Assembly (NCBI GenBank): GCA_947685225.1
Contig: CANTUV010000026.1
Location: 54,955,501-55,019,500 of the forward strand
Direction of reading: 5' to 3'
Source of the DNA: Garcia nutans
Taxonomy: Eukaryota > Streptophyta > Magnoliopsida > Malpighiales > Euphorbiaceae
DNA length: 64,000 bases
This document shows positions 23,247 through 37,400 of the stretch, in pieces. The first letter of the stretch is position 1. Each line of letters opens with the position of its first letter. Both the position numbers and the translations under genes were made by a program. The notes below the pieces were generated by a model. That model worked only from the letters and a program-made list of their open reading frames with translations, did no database searches and was not told the origin of the DNA.

Positions 23247-26200
23247 TACGTGTGTGTGTGTGTGTGTGTGTATCTCACATTTGCAACACAGATCTCTTCC
23301 ATTTTACCATTTGTCACAACTTCATCTCCGTAGCATTTTTCAATTCATAATATATTTAAATTTATTTTCAACCCAAAATTATCAATATTTTAGGCATATT
23401 ATTATGAACGATGAGCTAGTTTATATGTAGATAATCTAATATTGCATTAGGTTAATATTAATTAGATAAATTTCTAACAATATATGAACTCTCATAGGTT
23501 TCTATGATCATACGATTAGACAAAAACAATATGATATGGGGATGCCCTCTTATATTTAGCAATGCCCAACTCAAGATAGATTTGCCCATGTGCTGTGTCT
23601 ATTATTATTTTTACACGTCAATAGGGATGGTATGTTTTATATTAAATAATTAATATATACACATTCTTTTATAGCATATTTAAAAAAAAACAAAGAGAAA
23701 ATGTTAATATCACATATAATTCTACTATTCTTTCAAAGCTAAAAATTAAAAATAATATATTTTTTCATTATTCTCATATTATGTCATGCTTATATTAAGA
23801 GTGATTAGTAGCAGAATCAGGGTTAAAATAAATAAGGCAAAATTTTAAAATAAAAAAAAATCACAGATAAATTTATATTTATTTTTATTTTTATATTAAG
23901 AAATTAATATAAATAGTTGACATTAATATTTATATTTTATTTTATTTTTATATTAAATATTTAAATGTTAAAATTTTTATCATTTTATTTAAATATTTAA
24001 ATATTATTTTAAAAAATTACACAATATATGTTATTTTTTAAATAATATATATATTGAGATATTTTAAAAAAAATTATTTAAACTAATTATTTTTTAATAA
24101 ATTTATGTGATATAATATTTTTTATAAAATAATTAATCTAATAATAAAATTCTTTAACCCAACTCATAATTAAATTGTAAAATAATTATTATATTAATTT
24201 TAGGATACAAATTAAAAATAATTGAAGATAATAAATATATAGAGTAGATTTATCAGTTTAATATATATATATATATATATTGTAAAGATTTAATATAATA
24301 TATATATGTATATGCATATGCATAAACATTGGTAGCATTGCTCCCCATGCCTCCCCTAGATCCGCCAATGAGAGTGATCATCATCTCATATAAAAAAAAA
24401 AGTGATAAAATTAAATCTCTTTTTATAAAAAATCAAGATATTGATCTATTTCTTCCAATAATATTGATTTATTTATTAGATAAATATGAAAGAAAAAAAA
24501 AAGATGGATAAAAATAAAATTATATATAAAATATTGTAAGGAATTTTGGCTGAAACGAATGGATGGACGCAAGCTGATGCATGCTAAGTCAGTATTGTTA
24601 TTTTATAATAATTAGAAAATGATAAGGTACATACATAGACAGAGATATTGGGAGCATCAGAAACTTAGAGAGAAATTTTGACCTATAGTTATGACCCGTA
24701 TCCACTTTCCTGTTTTAATTTTCATAGTTACGCCTTTGTTTGATTGCAATGCTCGAATGTTTGGTACTGACTATTTTCTGTCTTTTTCCTATCAATGTTA
24801 ATTTGTTTATCGTTTCTGCTTCTGCATGAATATATTTTAACGTATCTTATTATATCATCATCTTTCATCTCTATATATTATTTACTCCATCATAATATTT
24901 TTAACATATATCATATCATATCATTTCATGTGATGAGCTAACAAATAATACATGCTAAGACCAAAGCTAGGCTTTGAAATTTAATTTGTAACTTTGACTC
25001 TTAATTTTTTCTATATTTATTATAATATTTTTATTAAATTATCAATGTAATTTTTGATATATTATGATCGATATTTTTCTTGTTTATTATATCTTTTAAT
25101 AAAGAATATACATATATATTAATCAAATTATAACATAATTAACATACTGATTCTTTTTTTTTCTAATATTTAATATACTATGTGAGAGAAGGGAATGCCG
25201 TCAGACTATATTTCAAGTGTAAATATTCCGTCATACTATATTTCAGTGTATATATGTTGACTCTTTTAGAAATATGAGAATTGATTGAAATATATTATAT
25301 TTCATCAATCTGATAACTTTTTTAACTTTTTTTTTAAAAGATATAAAAATTTGATGGAAACTTTTTTAAATTGAAATCTTTCATCTATTATCTTGTATGT
25401 AAGAAAAAGAGATTAATCACCCCTTTTGTTACGTAGATCATAATAAAATTTTAGCACATCTATACATTATTAATCAATGGTGATGATAATGATAAGAGTG
25501 TGTGTATGTGTATAGATGAACAAAGGTGACCCATGAGATATCAAATCAGTAATGGAGATGGGGGAGGTGTTGTCTAGGCAATGTTGTTGGGTTGCCTCCT
25601 CTACAAATACAATGGCCACCGCAGTCTCTCAAAGTTGTTGTGTAAACAGGATAGAAACAGCCAAAAATTGGGAAAAAGAAGGTTATCAATAATTTGTTGA
25701 TTATTGGATACTTATGCTTAAAAGTTTGTGAGTGTTTGATTGTTTTTGCTTCGTGTTTCTATTTATGTTATTAGAAAAGAATCCAACTCTCCTCCATTGC
25801 AAATTAGCTTCTGTCTTATACCCATTACTACTATAAAAGTGCCCTATCTTGTCATCTAACACCCTTCTTTTCTCATTTCCGTGGACCCTCTCTACTCTAT
25901 TAATTATTTCTTTTTTTTTCTAAATTTATAATAATATACAATCTAATTTAAATTAATTATTCATTTTATTGATTATATATAGATCTTAAATTTTGAGATC
26001 ATCAAGCTATAAGAGAATCTTCATTTAGTTTACTTTGAATATTCTCAATTTCACCCAAGAACTATAATTATGGGGCAGAATAAGGTCAAGGGTACATATG
26101 GAGATATCAATCCATTGTTTCTCGCCATATATACCTTCACTTTCAAGTTAGTTAAATTCGACTTTTCACATTTCAAAGGGAATAAAACTATCCCAAGTGC

Positions 26201-28140
26201 AATTTCATTATTATGCATTGGAAAATACATTTAGTTTTTTATTTTAATTAAAAGGATAAATTTAGGTGGCGTTTGGCATAATTTTTTTTAAAAAAAGCTT
26301 ATAACTACTAATTGCTTTTAAGTTAATATAAATTTATTAGTATTTAAAAGTGACAGATAAATGGTTGATGTATTTAGAAAAATTTGGCTTATAAATTAGT
26401 ATAAGCTTGAAAAAAAATTAGTTTACGAGCACTTAGTGCCACAACAAAAAAAAAAGGTCTATGCAAATATAATTTGACCAATACCTTATAAAATTTTCAG
26501 TAATTATATATTTATTTTAAGCACTTATAAATGACGGGTAAACACTCAATATATTTAGTAAATATTAGCTTATAGTACATTTAGTATTTTGATATTTATA
26601 AATATTTTTTTATAAGTTAGTTTGACCAATAAATTTATGATACTGTTGATATTTCTAATATATAAATTAAGTATAAGAATTTGTTTTTGAATTTATACAG
26701 GTAAAATTTTAATTTAATTGATACATAAATTAATTTAATATATTTGTAATGAAAAAAATCAGGTGGAACATAAATTAATTTAATATATTTGTAATAAAAA
26801 AAATCAGGTGGAAGTTTAAGAATCAAGTTTTGAAACTAAAAATTTTTAAAATATTTTTTAGTTAAATTTTATAATTTATATTTAAAAGATATTATTTTAA
26901 TTAAATATGTAAGTGATTTAAAATAATATAACATAAAAAAGTTAGAAATTAAAAGCTAAATTCGATCATCAAAAATCAATTTTCGATGTTAAACAAAATA
27001 TTAAAAATAAAATCATTAAAAGTAAGTAGAATAATTTGGAGTGGTTTGATGGCATAAATAAATGTCAATATATATATATATATATATATATATTGACAGA
27101 ACTAGAATTTTGTTGACAGGAAGGTAATATTTTTAAAATAATTTTTATATATTTTTAAGATATTTTAATTATTTAATATATTTTTAAAATATTTTAGAGA
27201 AAATATTTAAATTAATTATTTTGAATAAATTTACATAATATAATATATATAAATAAAATATTAAAATTTATATCAAAATATAATTTTACTAATAAATATT
27301 TAATTAAAAATAAATCTTTATTTAAATATTTAAATTTTAAAAAATTAAGTTCAATTTAATTTTATTATACTTTTAGTAATTAATAAAAGTATAATGAGTA
27401 AAATTTAATATTTTCTATAAAAAAAATTATGAGTTGATTTGAAAGTAATGAAATTATATTAAAATAAAAATAATTTTTTAAAAATTTTATTTATTTAGAT
27501 AGATTTATTATTAATAATTTTATCTATATTTAAATTAGATATTAAATTTTTTATATAAAATAAAATAAGAAATAATTATTTTTTTATTTTTAATATATAT
27601 ATATATAGCTGCCCTCAGTATTTTTTTGTTTCGCCGCTGTATGTATGTATGTGTGTATATATATATATATAAAGATAAAAAGAGGTAGCTTACCATGTTA
27701 GACAAAACGGGGCACACTTATGATGTGTCGGCCATTTACATTTTAACCTGTTTTTAGGCCTGCTCCTATTCATTACCTGGCAGAGTTCTTTTTTTTTTTT
27801 TACCTTTTATTGAAATTTAAAAATTTTGCTAAATTTTAATCACATTAAACTCCAATAATGTCTATTTTTCAAATTTTTATATTTTTTTAGAAGTTTTTTA
27901 CTTTTTAACTGAGTCAACTCGATGCGATGGAAGAGCATAACTTCAAGTTGCAATCAATCCTGAATTTAAGTGTGCTAAATTCGTTACCCAAAAGCATAAC
28001 CTCAGGTCCGTCCATATTGATCCGATCCGATCCACTTAACTGGACAACCCCATGTCTTACCAATCAAATTTTTTTTATTTAAAAAATTATATAAATAAAT
28101 AAATAAAACTTTCTGGTGATCGGATGATATTAAAAAAAAA
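23247..28140. other. gene-free AT-rich DNA
   Basis: It begins with a (GT)n tract (about 23250-23272). The rest is AT-rich with many (TA)n runs (for example 24259-24280, 27068-27094, 27593-27607) and the 46-base tandem duplication at 26727. Short open frames here have low-complexity translations and no recognisable family. The segment at about 25550-25640 is less AT-rich, but I can assign nothing to it. Confidence 0.5.
26727..26816. repeat. tandem duplication of a ~46-base unit
   Basis: Two nearly identical adjacent copies of a unit containing TTTAATATATTTGTAAT and AAAATCAGGTGGAA, differing by one or two bases. It looks like a recent local duplication in noncoding DNA. Confidence 0.85.
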
Positions 28141-28802
28141 TTAATAATTATAATATTTACGAAATTTTACATATTATATTAATTAATTTTTATATTTTTA
28201 ATATTTATATTTTTTATTTTTAAAAATTAAACTGTTTAGTTTTTCTGTTAATATTTTTATTTTAAAAAATATTAGTCAATTAATTTAATATTATAAAATA
28301 ATTTATTTATTCTTTTATATATATATATTTTTTATTATTTATTAAGTCATACTTATTTTTAATTTTATTTATATTTTTTATATATAATTTATTTTAATTT
28401 ATAAATATTATTAAAAATAATTTTAAATAATATAAATAATATTTTTTATTATTTTACAGACAATTTATATATATATTATTTATTTTAATTTTATAGATAT
28501 TACTAAAAAAATAATTTTAAATAATATAAATAATTTTTTTTATTATTTTACAGACGATCTATATATAAAATAAAATTAAAAATAAAAAAATTAATAAATA
28601 AAAATATATATATATATAAAAGAGTAAATAAATTATTTTATAAATTAAAATAATTGATTAATGATTTTAAAATAAAAATTTTGATAAAATGATTAAATAA
28701 TTTAATTTTAAAAAATAAAAAATATAAAAATTAAATATAAAAAATATAAAAATTAATTAGTGTAATATGTAAAATTATAGAAAATTTTTAATTATTTATT
28801 CT
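28141..28802. repeat. long foldback (inverted-repeat) element, copy 2
   Basis: The left end (TTAATAATTATAATATTTAC, then GAAATTTTACATATTA) returns as its reverse complement at about 28755-28800. Inner sequences such as AAATTAAACTGTTTAGTT and TTATTTTACAGACAAT match copy 1 at 10797-11452 closely enough to be one family. Arms are about 300 bases. No coding capacity. Confidence 0.75.
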
Positions 28803-29763
28803 AAAAAGTAGGGTTTTTTTTTTAAGTAAAAAAAAGGAGGAAAGTTTAGGTAGCATAGTTAATAGCTTCTGCATAAATCAAACAGAAAAGTTTTCGAAAA
28901 GTATATACTCCTAGTCCTTGATTGTCTCAAAACCACATGATTTTGATATAATAAAATGATTCGTGTCAGTCAATGTCTAAATAAAAAATACTATATATTT
29001 TCTGACTAACAATTCAAGAGTAGCCTTTTACCTTCTTAATTACTATTCCTTTTCATTATTATTATTATTATCTACCACTTCAATATCATTTTTTTAAAAA
29101 GCCTTCAATATAAAAATATAATGTAATAATAATAAATAAAATTGATAAATTCGTGCTTATTGAATTTGAATAATACAATTTATTTATTTTTTTCTAATAT
29201 TAATACAATTCAAATATAACATTAACTCTACACTTAGAATTATTTTTTCACAATAATACCACATATTTCCAATAATTTAATAGTATACAAGTTTCATATT
29301 CCCGCTTATGATTTTTATCTCTCTCTTCTCCTAGCTTTTTTTTTCATAATATTTACACAAAAATTAAAGCATAATCATAATTTTTTATTATATAAATTGT
29401 TTTTATTTTTAAAACAAATCCATATTATATGGTTTAATTTGTCCTGATTTGTTAAATGAGAATGTTATAACCAGCATGGTGTCTGCAATGGTATTTCGTC
29501 GTATTAGGCCTCTAATGAAAATAATTAATAATTTAAGAAATACATTTATAAAGACTTTAAAATTTTAAATTTTTATAATTTCTTTTTGCATTTTTAGCTT
29601 TTTAATTTTTTTAATTTTTTTGCAACAATTCAAAATATTATTATATTTTGTTTAATATTTCACTGTTTTTTTTTATAAAATTTAATTAATATTGTTATTT
29701 TTTCCAACTATGTATATTGCTAAAAATAATATAAAAAATATGGTATGGATTTTAAATATTTTT
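28803..29763. other. AT-rich DNA without identifiable genes
   Basis: No bounded feature is recognised. It ends at the TTTTT flank of the solo LTR. Confidence 0.5.
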
Positions 29764-32355
29764 TGTAATACTCTTATATTCTATATACATACCATACACA
29801 TATCTCAAATACATACAGCACGTATATAATATATATGAATGACCCATTATAATTTAATTAACAATTCTTTCATTCAACTATCAAATAGTTAAATTGTTAA
29901 TAAAATATAATATATATATACATTAAAATAATATTTTCAATGAAATATAGCATTATAAAAAATTATTATACTTTATACATATTTTAAATTACATATTTAT
30001 ATATTCTCAAAATACAGATCATCGAATTAATACATGAATGCAACACCTTTTAAGTTGGTCTCATAATACTTCAATTCTCCTTGCGGCAATAGTCAACTCA
30101 TCTTCTAAATATTAATCTACTAACCTGCACGATTCACATAACCGCATTAAGTTCAAAAATTTATTGATACACATAAAAAATAATAAATAAAACAGTACAT
30201 AATTCACTTAAAATGCATTATGTCATCATATCATCGTTCATTCAATTACTCTCGTTTTTCACACTGTTTATTCGATTCTTGTTCAATTTTACAATATACA
30301 TCACAGGTTTTCACAATTTATATATAACTTTATCACTTATCATAATTCTATGGCTCATTCATTTAGCACAATATTTCATACATGCATATTTTATAACAAA
30401 ATATCAATTGAGAATATCATTTATCATGAATGCAATATTTTAATATTTTCTTCGCATATTTTAATAATTCAATTAATAAAACATATTAATCAAGGTATGT
30501 ACTTATATGTACTTATATGTACTTACATTTAGTAGTCAATTTAAGTCCAAACTCCTCAAATTTTCTCTTTCTCAAACTCTTTATAACTTGATTTCCTAAT
30601 CAAAATATGGATACACAAGTTTTTGAATCATCATTCCACAATCTCAATTATTCAACTTAAATCATCTCTTTCTTATCAACTCACAACAATTAACTCAATA
30701 CTTTTTGAATTATTTCTATAATCAAGCATAAAATAAGCTCTAAGCTGATAATACTATTAGAATAATCTCAACTTTATCACTTACTATGAATTCAAGCTTA
30801 AATTAATCAATAACAAGATATCTCTTTAAATATATTGACCTTTTTCTTCTTTCCAAGTCAAACCTTAAACTCTCTCTTATCACTTTAACCTATACATATA
30901 TAGTTTAATAATAAACAACATTATCTATTTAAAGTTACATACATACTCATTGTATATTAAATTTTTATTTTATATACAACTCTCATCAAAACCTCATTAA
31001 ATGATCTAAATTCACCACTTACTACCTTATTCAAACTTCATTTTACCAACCTCGTTTTCAATATTTAACCTTATCTTGTGAAGATACAAGGAGATAGCGA
31101 TACGCATAGGCAAACACATGACCATGCGAATGATCATGTGCATCACCGCTGAAATATCTTTTTAGAATTTGAAGGGCATAAAATTTGCACAGGCAATTGT
31201 ATGATTATGCAAGTGATCATGCACATCACTGCTAGTATTTATTTTCAAGGTTTTAAAGGATAAAAATATGTACAGACAAATGTATGACCATGCACATCTC
31301 TGCTGGAATTTCATTTTACGACTTAATCAATTTTTTTTTCATCAATACAATACATACACATCATATAAGCAACTCAAAATCATATTAAATCAAATATATA
31401 CAAACTCAATATCATATGAATAAACCAAAGAGATTATATGTACGAATCTTGACCACTTTCAAACTCACTCTTCTCTACTTGATTCCACTTAACCTAAACA
31501 CAAAATCATAACAATAATTATCATATAATTCATTCATACAATCATTCATATATCAATTTACTCAATTTTCAACTTATTCCTACAAAATCCTTATTCTTTT
31601 TCATATCATCCTTACTATCTATGCTCAACAACAAAAATTCTAATTCATCACTTGAGTTCATATCCATGATTTATCCATCAATTCAATACATATATAACTC
31701 CAACAAATTATAATTATAATCTTATTCAATTAATCACCACTTTCTCTCACTAACCATATTAAATATATATGCTTATAATCCATAAAAACAAGCTTAAGGA
31801 AAATGACTTACTTTAATTCTTCGCTAAACTTTCAATATCCATCTTCAAGCCTCTTAAAACTCTTATGAATTTTGTATATATATAAATAAAATCAAGCTCT
31901 TCTCACTTTCTTTCAATCTTACGTCTAAAGAGGAGGAAGAAGAAGAAAGAAGAAATATATTTCTTCTTTTTAATTCCATCCTTATCTATATATAAAATAT
32001 AATATATGTTAATTAATTAATTAACAACTTACCAATCATTTTCTTCCATCTTTTGACTTTTATTTTTCTCTTTATTATTATTATTAACTTTTCTTACAAC
32101 CTATTATACATAATATATATGTGATGTATATATTGGATATATGTAGATGTCTTATATATTCTATTTAAGTTTTTTATATATTTTAAATACATATAATAAA
32201 TATATTACATTCATCGTATACATATATCTCTTATTATATTCTCTACTCACAATACATATTCATATACATATATCTCTTATTATATTCTCTACTCACAATA
32301 CATATTCTTTCCCATAACTACTATTCTAAAATATATCAAAAATCAGAGTATTACA
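29764..32355. mobile_element. probable solo LTR of a gypsy-type retrotransposon (2.6 kb)
   Basis: The segment opens TGTAATACTC (29764) and closes GAGTATTACA (32355), perfect 10-base inverted ends with TG...CA, and is flanked by TTTTT on both sides (29759-29763 and 32356-32360), which fits a 5-base target-site duplication although it is low complexity. Base composition is C/A-rich on this strand, unlike the flanks. Inside are degenerate direct repeats containing ATGACCATGC and ATCATGCACATCACTGC (about 31110-31300) and a 46-base tandem duplication (about 32215-32310). Termini of this form are common on large plant gypsy LTRs. No pol sequence is present, hence solo LTR. Strand is not certain. 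Confidence 0.6.
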
Positions 32356-32384
32356 TTTTTCCTAATTAGAAATATATATATATA

Positions 32385-32652
32385 GAGGGTGTTTCTCAAA
32401 ACTGGAGTTTTTCAGTTTATTGTGAATAAGTGATTTTTAGATTATAATCATATTAAAAATAAACAGTTAAACGTTTCTGTAAACTAGTTAATAATCAGCT
32501 GATAATCAGTTTATAATCAGTTTTGTGTTTTTGTAAAATCAGCTTATAATCAGTTTTTAATTGCAGAGACTGTCAAAATGACCAAATTGTCCATGAGTTT
32601 ATTTATTGTATAAAAATAATTTTTTTAAATGTCAATTCAAAATTTATTTTGC

Positions 32653-32689
<37 letters not shown>

Positions 32690-33106
32690 TTTATTTAATA
32701 ATAATAATAATAAAATTTATTTAATAATAATAATAATATTGGTGTTATCAATAAATTATACAAATAAAAAACTACCATGTAAATATTACTAAATTAATTA
32801 GAATCCTAAAAATATTAATTAAAATCCTAAAAATAAAAGAATTTTGATGGAAACTAAAGTGTATAGGGTGGACAAATTTGGAATATTGAAGATTAGGTAG
32901 GGATAGTATGGTCTTTTACTTGGTAAAAAATGCTTAAAAAATAAGTGCTTAAAAAAAAGTAACAAAATCCAACTTTTAAAAAACTGATTAAAATCAGATT
33001 ATAATCTACTATTTAAGTTTTCAGAAACACTTAAATAAACAAATTATAATCTAAAAACTGCTTATAATCAGCTTTGACCAGCTTTTAAGTTTTGAAAAAC
33101 ACTCTC
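32385..33106. mobile_element. MITE with GAG(G/A)GTGTTT terminal inverted repeats
   Basis: The left end GAGGGTGTTTCTCAAAAC is matched by the complement of the right end, GAGAGTGTTTTTCAAAAC. Inward of these, motifs such as GCTTATAATCAG occur in both orientations. A (TAA)n microsatellite (about 32655-32740) has expanded inside. No open frame. The termini recall hAT-type non-autonomous elements, but the TA-rich flanks hide any target-site duplication. Confidence 0.65.
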
Positions 33107-33639
33107 ATATATCAAGAAGAATACTAAGAAATTTTAATGCATAATTATTTTAGACATAATATATCTATAATTCTCTATACTTAGAGTGTTTTACCATTTT
33201 GTTTCTTATATTTTTTAAATGATTAGATAGCTCCATATGCTCGATTATTTGTTTAATTAACCGCTTCTTATTCAAATATTAACACTCTGTTAATATATAT
33301 TTTTCCCCATTATAATAATAAAAATAATATGCTGTTTATGAAAAAAAAAACATTAACACTCTGTTGATGGCGCGTGATTTACACTCTCTGGCACCAACAT
33401 CACATGGATAACATGTAGTAAAAAATGATAATATTTTTTTAACTGAAAAGTAATACATAGATTGGTGAGTAAAAACTGATAGAAATTAAATATGAAAAAT
33501 CAATTTTCCCAAATCTAATTTTTCCCCAAATCGAGTTTTCTCTAAATTTGATGAAAAGCACATTGAAGCCTGATAGCCAAGTGACTGGGTTACTACTAGA
33601 TGGAATTGATGGATAATATCAAGAGATGAAGGTAATTAG

Positions 33640-34464
33640 CAATGTTTTCAGAACCGGATCGGAAATCGGACCGGCACCTCGATTGGGTCATAGATTTTAT
33701 TGGTTGGACCGGTTCAACCAGATTTTTGACTTTTTTAGAACCGGCACTATTACGCATAAAAATATTAAAAATTCTAAAAGGGAGACTAATTTGTATAATA
33801 TAAAATTAAGGATGAACTAAATTATATTATAAAACTATGTCATGATAACATATAAATTATATAATTAAGTAAAGAAATTAAATACTTAACGTCTTAAACA
33901 TTACTTCTGTCTGTACACAAATTAGGAGTGCATTTTATGAGTTTTTAATTTAACCATTATTAATCATGATTCATGAATTTATGACAAAATTTTGGATAAT
34001 AAGTAATAACTTTAATGAATTATCATGGCAAATTCATGATTAAGAAGAGTAACATAATACAAAATATAAACAAAAGGCTGAAATCATTCAACTATCTGGA
34101 ATCTCATCTTCCTCTGGTGATGCCATGAAGGTCGAAGGATTGCTGTCGGTATGAACACCAAATCGGCGAAGGTTAACGAAGAAGACTAGAAATTCAAAAG
34201 TTTCGTGATTGAGATTGACGGCAGTAGAAAAAAATTAGAAGATAAACTGTTTTGGGAAGTAGAGGAGTCTTCTCTGGGTATTAAAAATTTCAAACAAACC
34301 TAATTAATTTTAGAATAAAAATTTAAACCAGTCCGGTCCGGTTCACCGATTTTATTCGATTTCACGGTCCAACCCGATTTTCATCATATATCTAGGTTAA
34401 TTTACAAATCGGACCGGACAAGCAGCTGGTTTTCAGTTTTTCCGGTCCGGTTTTAACAACACTG
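33640..34464. mobile_element. hAT-type non-autonomous element (MITE) with 8-bp target-site duplication
   Basis: Inverted ends CAATGTTTTCAGAACCGG (left) and CAGTGTTGTTAAAACCGG (right, complement) enclose 825 bases. The exact 8-base sequence GTAATTAG flanks both sides (33632-33639 and 34465-34472). An 8-base duplication with CA(G/A)TGTT termini is the hAT pattern. The GGACCGG-rich sub-terminal repeats are far more GC-rich than the surroundings. The short open frame at its left end looks incidental. Confidence 0.85.
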
Positions 34465-34472
34465 GTAATTAG

Positions 34473-37400
34473 AGAAAAGACAAAGAATGCTGCAACAGGC
34501 GACAATGGAGAAGTGGTGGTGATAGGGATAAAGTTCTTTGTTGGTAGTGTATGAAGATTTCTGCAATTTGAAGCAAATGTTTTTATTTTAATTTATTAAT
34601 TGATTTGCGGGACATGCATCAATTTTACAATTTAAAAATGGGTTTATTTGTTATTATATTACCGTTAATTTAAAGTAAAAATTTTTATAGAGAAAATATA
34701 CCATCAGGAAAATTTTGGCAATAAAAGCAAAATTGAATTTTGTGGCTACACTTGTAGAAATTTCATCACAAAATCCATTCTTCTTTTTCACTGGTAAAAA
34801 TATTGTGCCAGAAATTTGTCAAAATACTGCTCTGAATTATATTTATTTCATTGACTGTGTTGGCGGCCAATTATACTGTTTGCCTAAGAGCTCTTTGAAT
34901 TTTTGTAACCTTTTTTCTCTGAAAAATTTGCCGCTTTTTTTTTTCTCCAGAGAAAATTAAATAAAAAGCAATCAAATTAATTTTTAGTAAACAATATAAA
35001 ATATATAATTTTTCTATTATGTTAAAATCATCCTCTTTAATTCGTACGCATCTATTAAAAAAATATTAAAATATTATATAAAATTATTTTAAATTGATTA
35101 AAATATTTTTTTATTAATTTATTAATATTATAATTTTATTTTATTAATTAAATTATTAATAATAAATATATAATTAAAAAATAATTAATTTTTATTAATT
35201 AAATAAAATGACAATTTGATATAAATATATATATATATATATTTTGTAAAAAATAATAATTTCAACGGTATAAAAAATATTAAATTTTAAGATAATAATA
35301 ACATAAATAAAAATTTAAAAGTAATAAAATATATATCTTTTAATAAAGCAGTAGAAAGTCAAGTTGAAAACAGAGGTTAATGGATGCAAGTAGCTTATAT
35401 GCTTTAATAACTGTGAAATCACACATTCTGCCACATCATGTGTTAGTTAGTTATTTGGTTATTCAAAGAATATGAAGAATAAAGTCATAAAATTATTTAA
35501 GTACGGGGAGTTATAAATAGGGTATTTAAAAAAATTGACATACTTACTCTATTTAATTTTTAAACTATTAAAATCTATTTAAATTCAATTATAATTATAA
35601 TTATATTTATATAAAATATATTTAATATTATATATTTATTCTCCAAATTTATTTAATTATCTATTTAAATATAATAATTTAAATTATTATCTATTATAAA
35701 ATTATAATTATCTCAATTAAATAATTATAAATAAATATTTAATAATAATAATTTTATTTAAATAATTTCATACTATATAATATTATAATTAAAATAAAAA
35801 TAAAAATAAAAATATATAATTAAAATTTAATAAAATATAATTAAAATATCTAATAATAAATATTTACATCTGATCTAAATTTATTTTAAATAATAAAAAT
35901 ATTATTTATATATTTTTAAATCTATTTATAAATTATTTATATTTTATATAAATAAATTAAAATATTTATTGTCAATCACGGGGATTAATGTATTAAGCCA
36001 TTATTTTATTACTTGAGAGAAATATGCTTGCATATAAAAAAGAAGGGGAAAAAAAGGAAGAAGAAGAAGAAGAAAAAGAGCATAAAAAGAAGGGGAAGGA
36101 AAAGGTGTAGGCAGAGAAAGTGGGGCACACAAAAGAAGGGAGGGGACCACCATCTCACAAGAAGAGACACCACAGATCTCTTCTTCCTTTGCGAAAATAA
36201 GATTTGAAAGGACCGAAGACGAGTAGATCTTTTGTATAACATTAAGGGACTGGTTGCCTGCATCGATTGCCGTGCCCTCCTCTCTCACGTGTTTTGGTTT
36301 TATAGGGAAGACTTTCTTCTGTAGCCTAAATAGCCAATGGATTGGACTATCCTCTCTCTCTCTCTCTCTCTATAAAGACTTTTCGCTTTCCTAGTTTTCA
36401 CCCGACTCAATCTTCCTCAAAAGTTTTATCCTTTTTCCATATGTATTGCCATTCCTTCATTTTTTTTTCTAATCTTATCAATTAATAATTATTATGTGGC
36501 TAATATAGTTTTTTTATTCTTTAATAATTTATATTTCACTTTATCAATATGTTTTTATAGTATGATAATTAGTTGATCTAATTTAAATTTATTGTATTTA
36601 TGATTTTTTTATATGATATCATATTTACTTAAAAAATTATTTTTACCGTAATAAATCATATTCAAATTTAAAAAGTAAAAGTTCAAAATAATTTATTAAC
36701 CGTTATATTATTGTGTTTGTCTTGCTAATCACATGTTACATATTTCAATTTAGTACATCTAATGTATGTATCAGTCAATATTGAATTTTATTTAAAAAAA
36801 ATTAAAGATAATAATTTCTTTATATAAATATCGAATAAGAGATATGGAATTAAGATATAACATGGAGAAGCAAGATAACATGTGCTGTTCTCATGAATTT
36901 ATGAATTGAGCAGCTAAAAAATTTCAATATTCTAATTTTAGTACATTTATCATAATAAATCTTAAATATTGAAATTCTTATTTATTTAACATTATAAAAT
37001 GTATTTTTTCATTCATTAATTTTTTATCCTTTTTTTGAGCCTGGATTAATTTTTGATCTTTCTAAAAGCTCACGAAAACATCAATATTATTTCCATTACA
37101 AATAGATAATTGCAGTTTTATTTTTCCATTTTCTTAAATTATAATTATTTATTATTCTTTTACTAAATTGATTAATATATTAATTCTTTATTCTACACAT
37201 ATTTAATGTTACTAATTAAAAATATTTTAAAAAAAATTAAATTAAAGTAAATATATAGAAATTATATGTAAAATATAAAAAATTAAATAAAAGTAATTAT
37301 AATTTTTTATGTATTTTGAAATAAAAAGTATAAATTAATTTTAGGCGGAGGGAATAACATAAATAATTTGATTTAAGAGTGTCAATATAAATTTATCTAA

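Noticed and set aside
30213..30443. Hydrophobic open frame that looks like a small membrane protein
   Set aside because: It lies inside the probable solo LTR and its hydrophobicity follows from T-rich sequence.
33626..33820. Short open frame beginning MKVISNVFRTGSE
   Set aside because: It spans the edge of the hAT-type MITE and consists of its terminal repeat; not a gene.
36001..36288. Open frame on the minus strand with a Leu/Pro-rich C-terminus
   Set aside because: It is the complement of the GA-rich tract; low complexity and no recognised domain.
36855..36890. miR164-like string TGGAGAAGCA followed by CATGTGCTG
   Set aside because: Only ten bases match the mature microRNA, the rest diverges, and no pairing arm forms a precursor hairpin.
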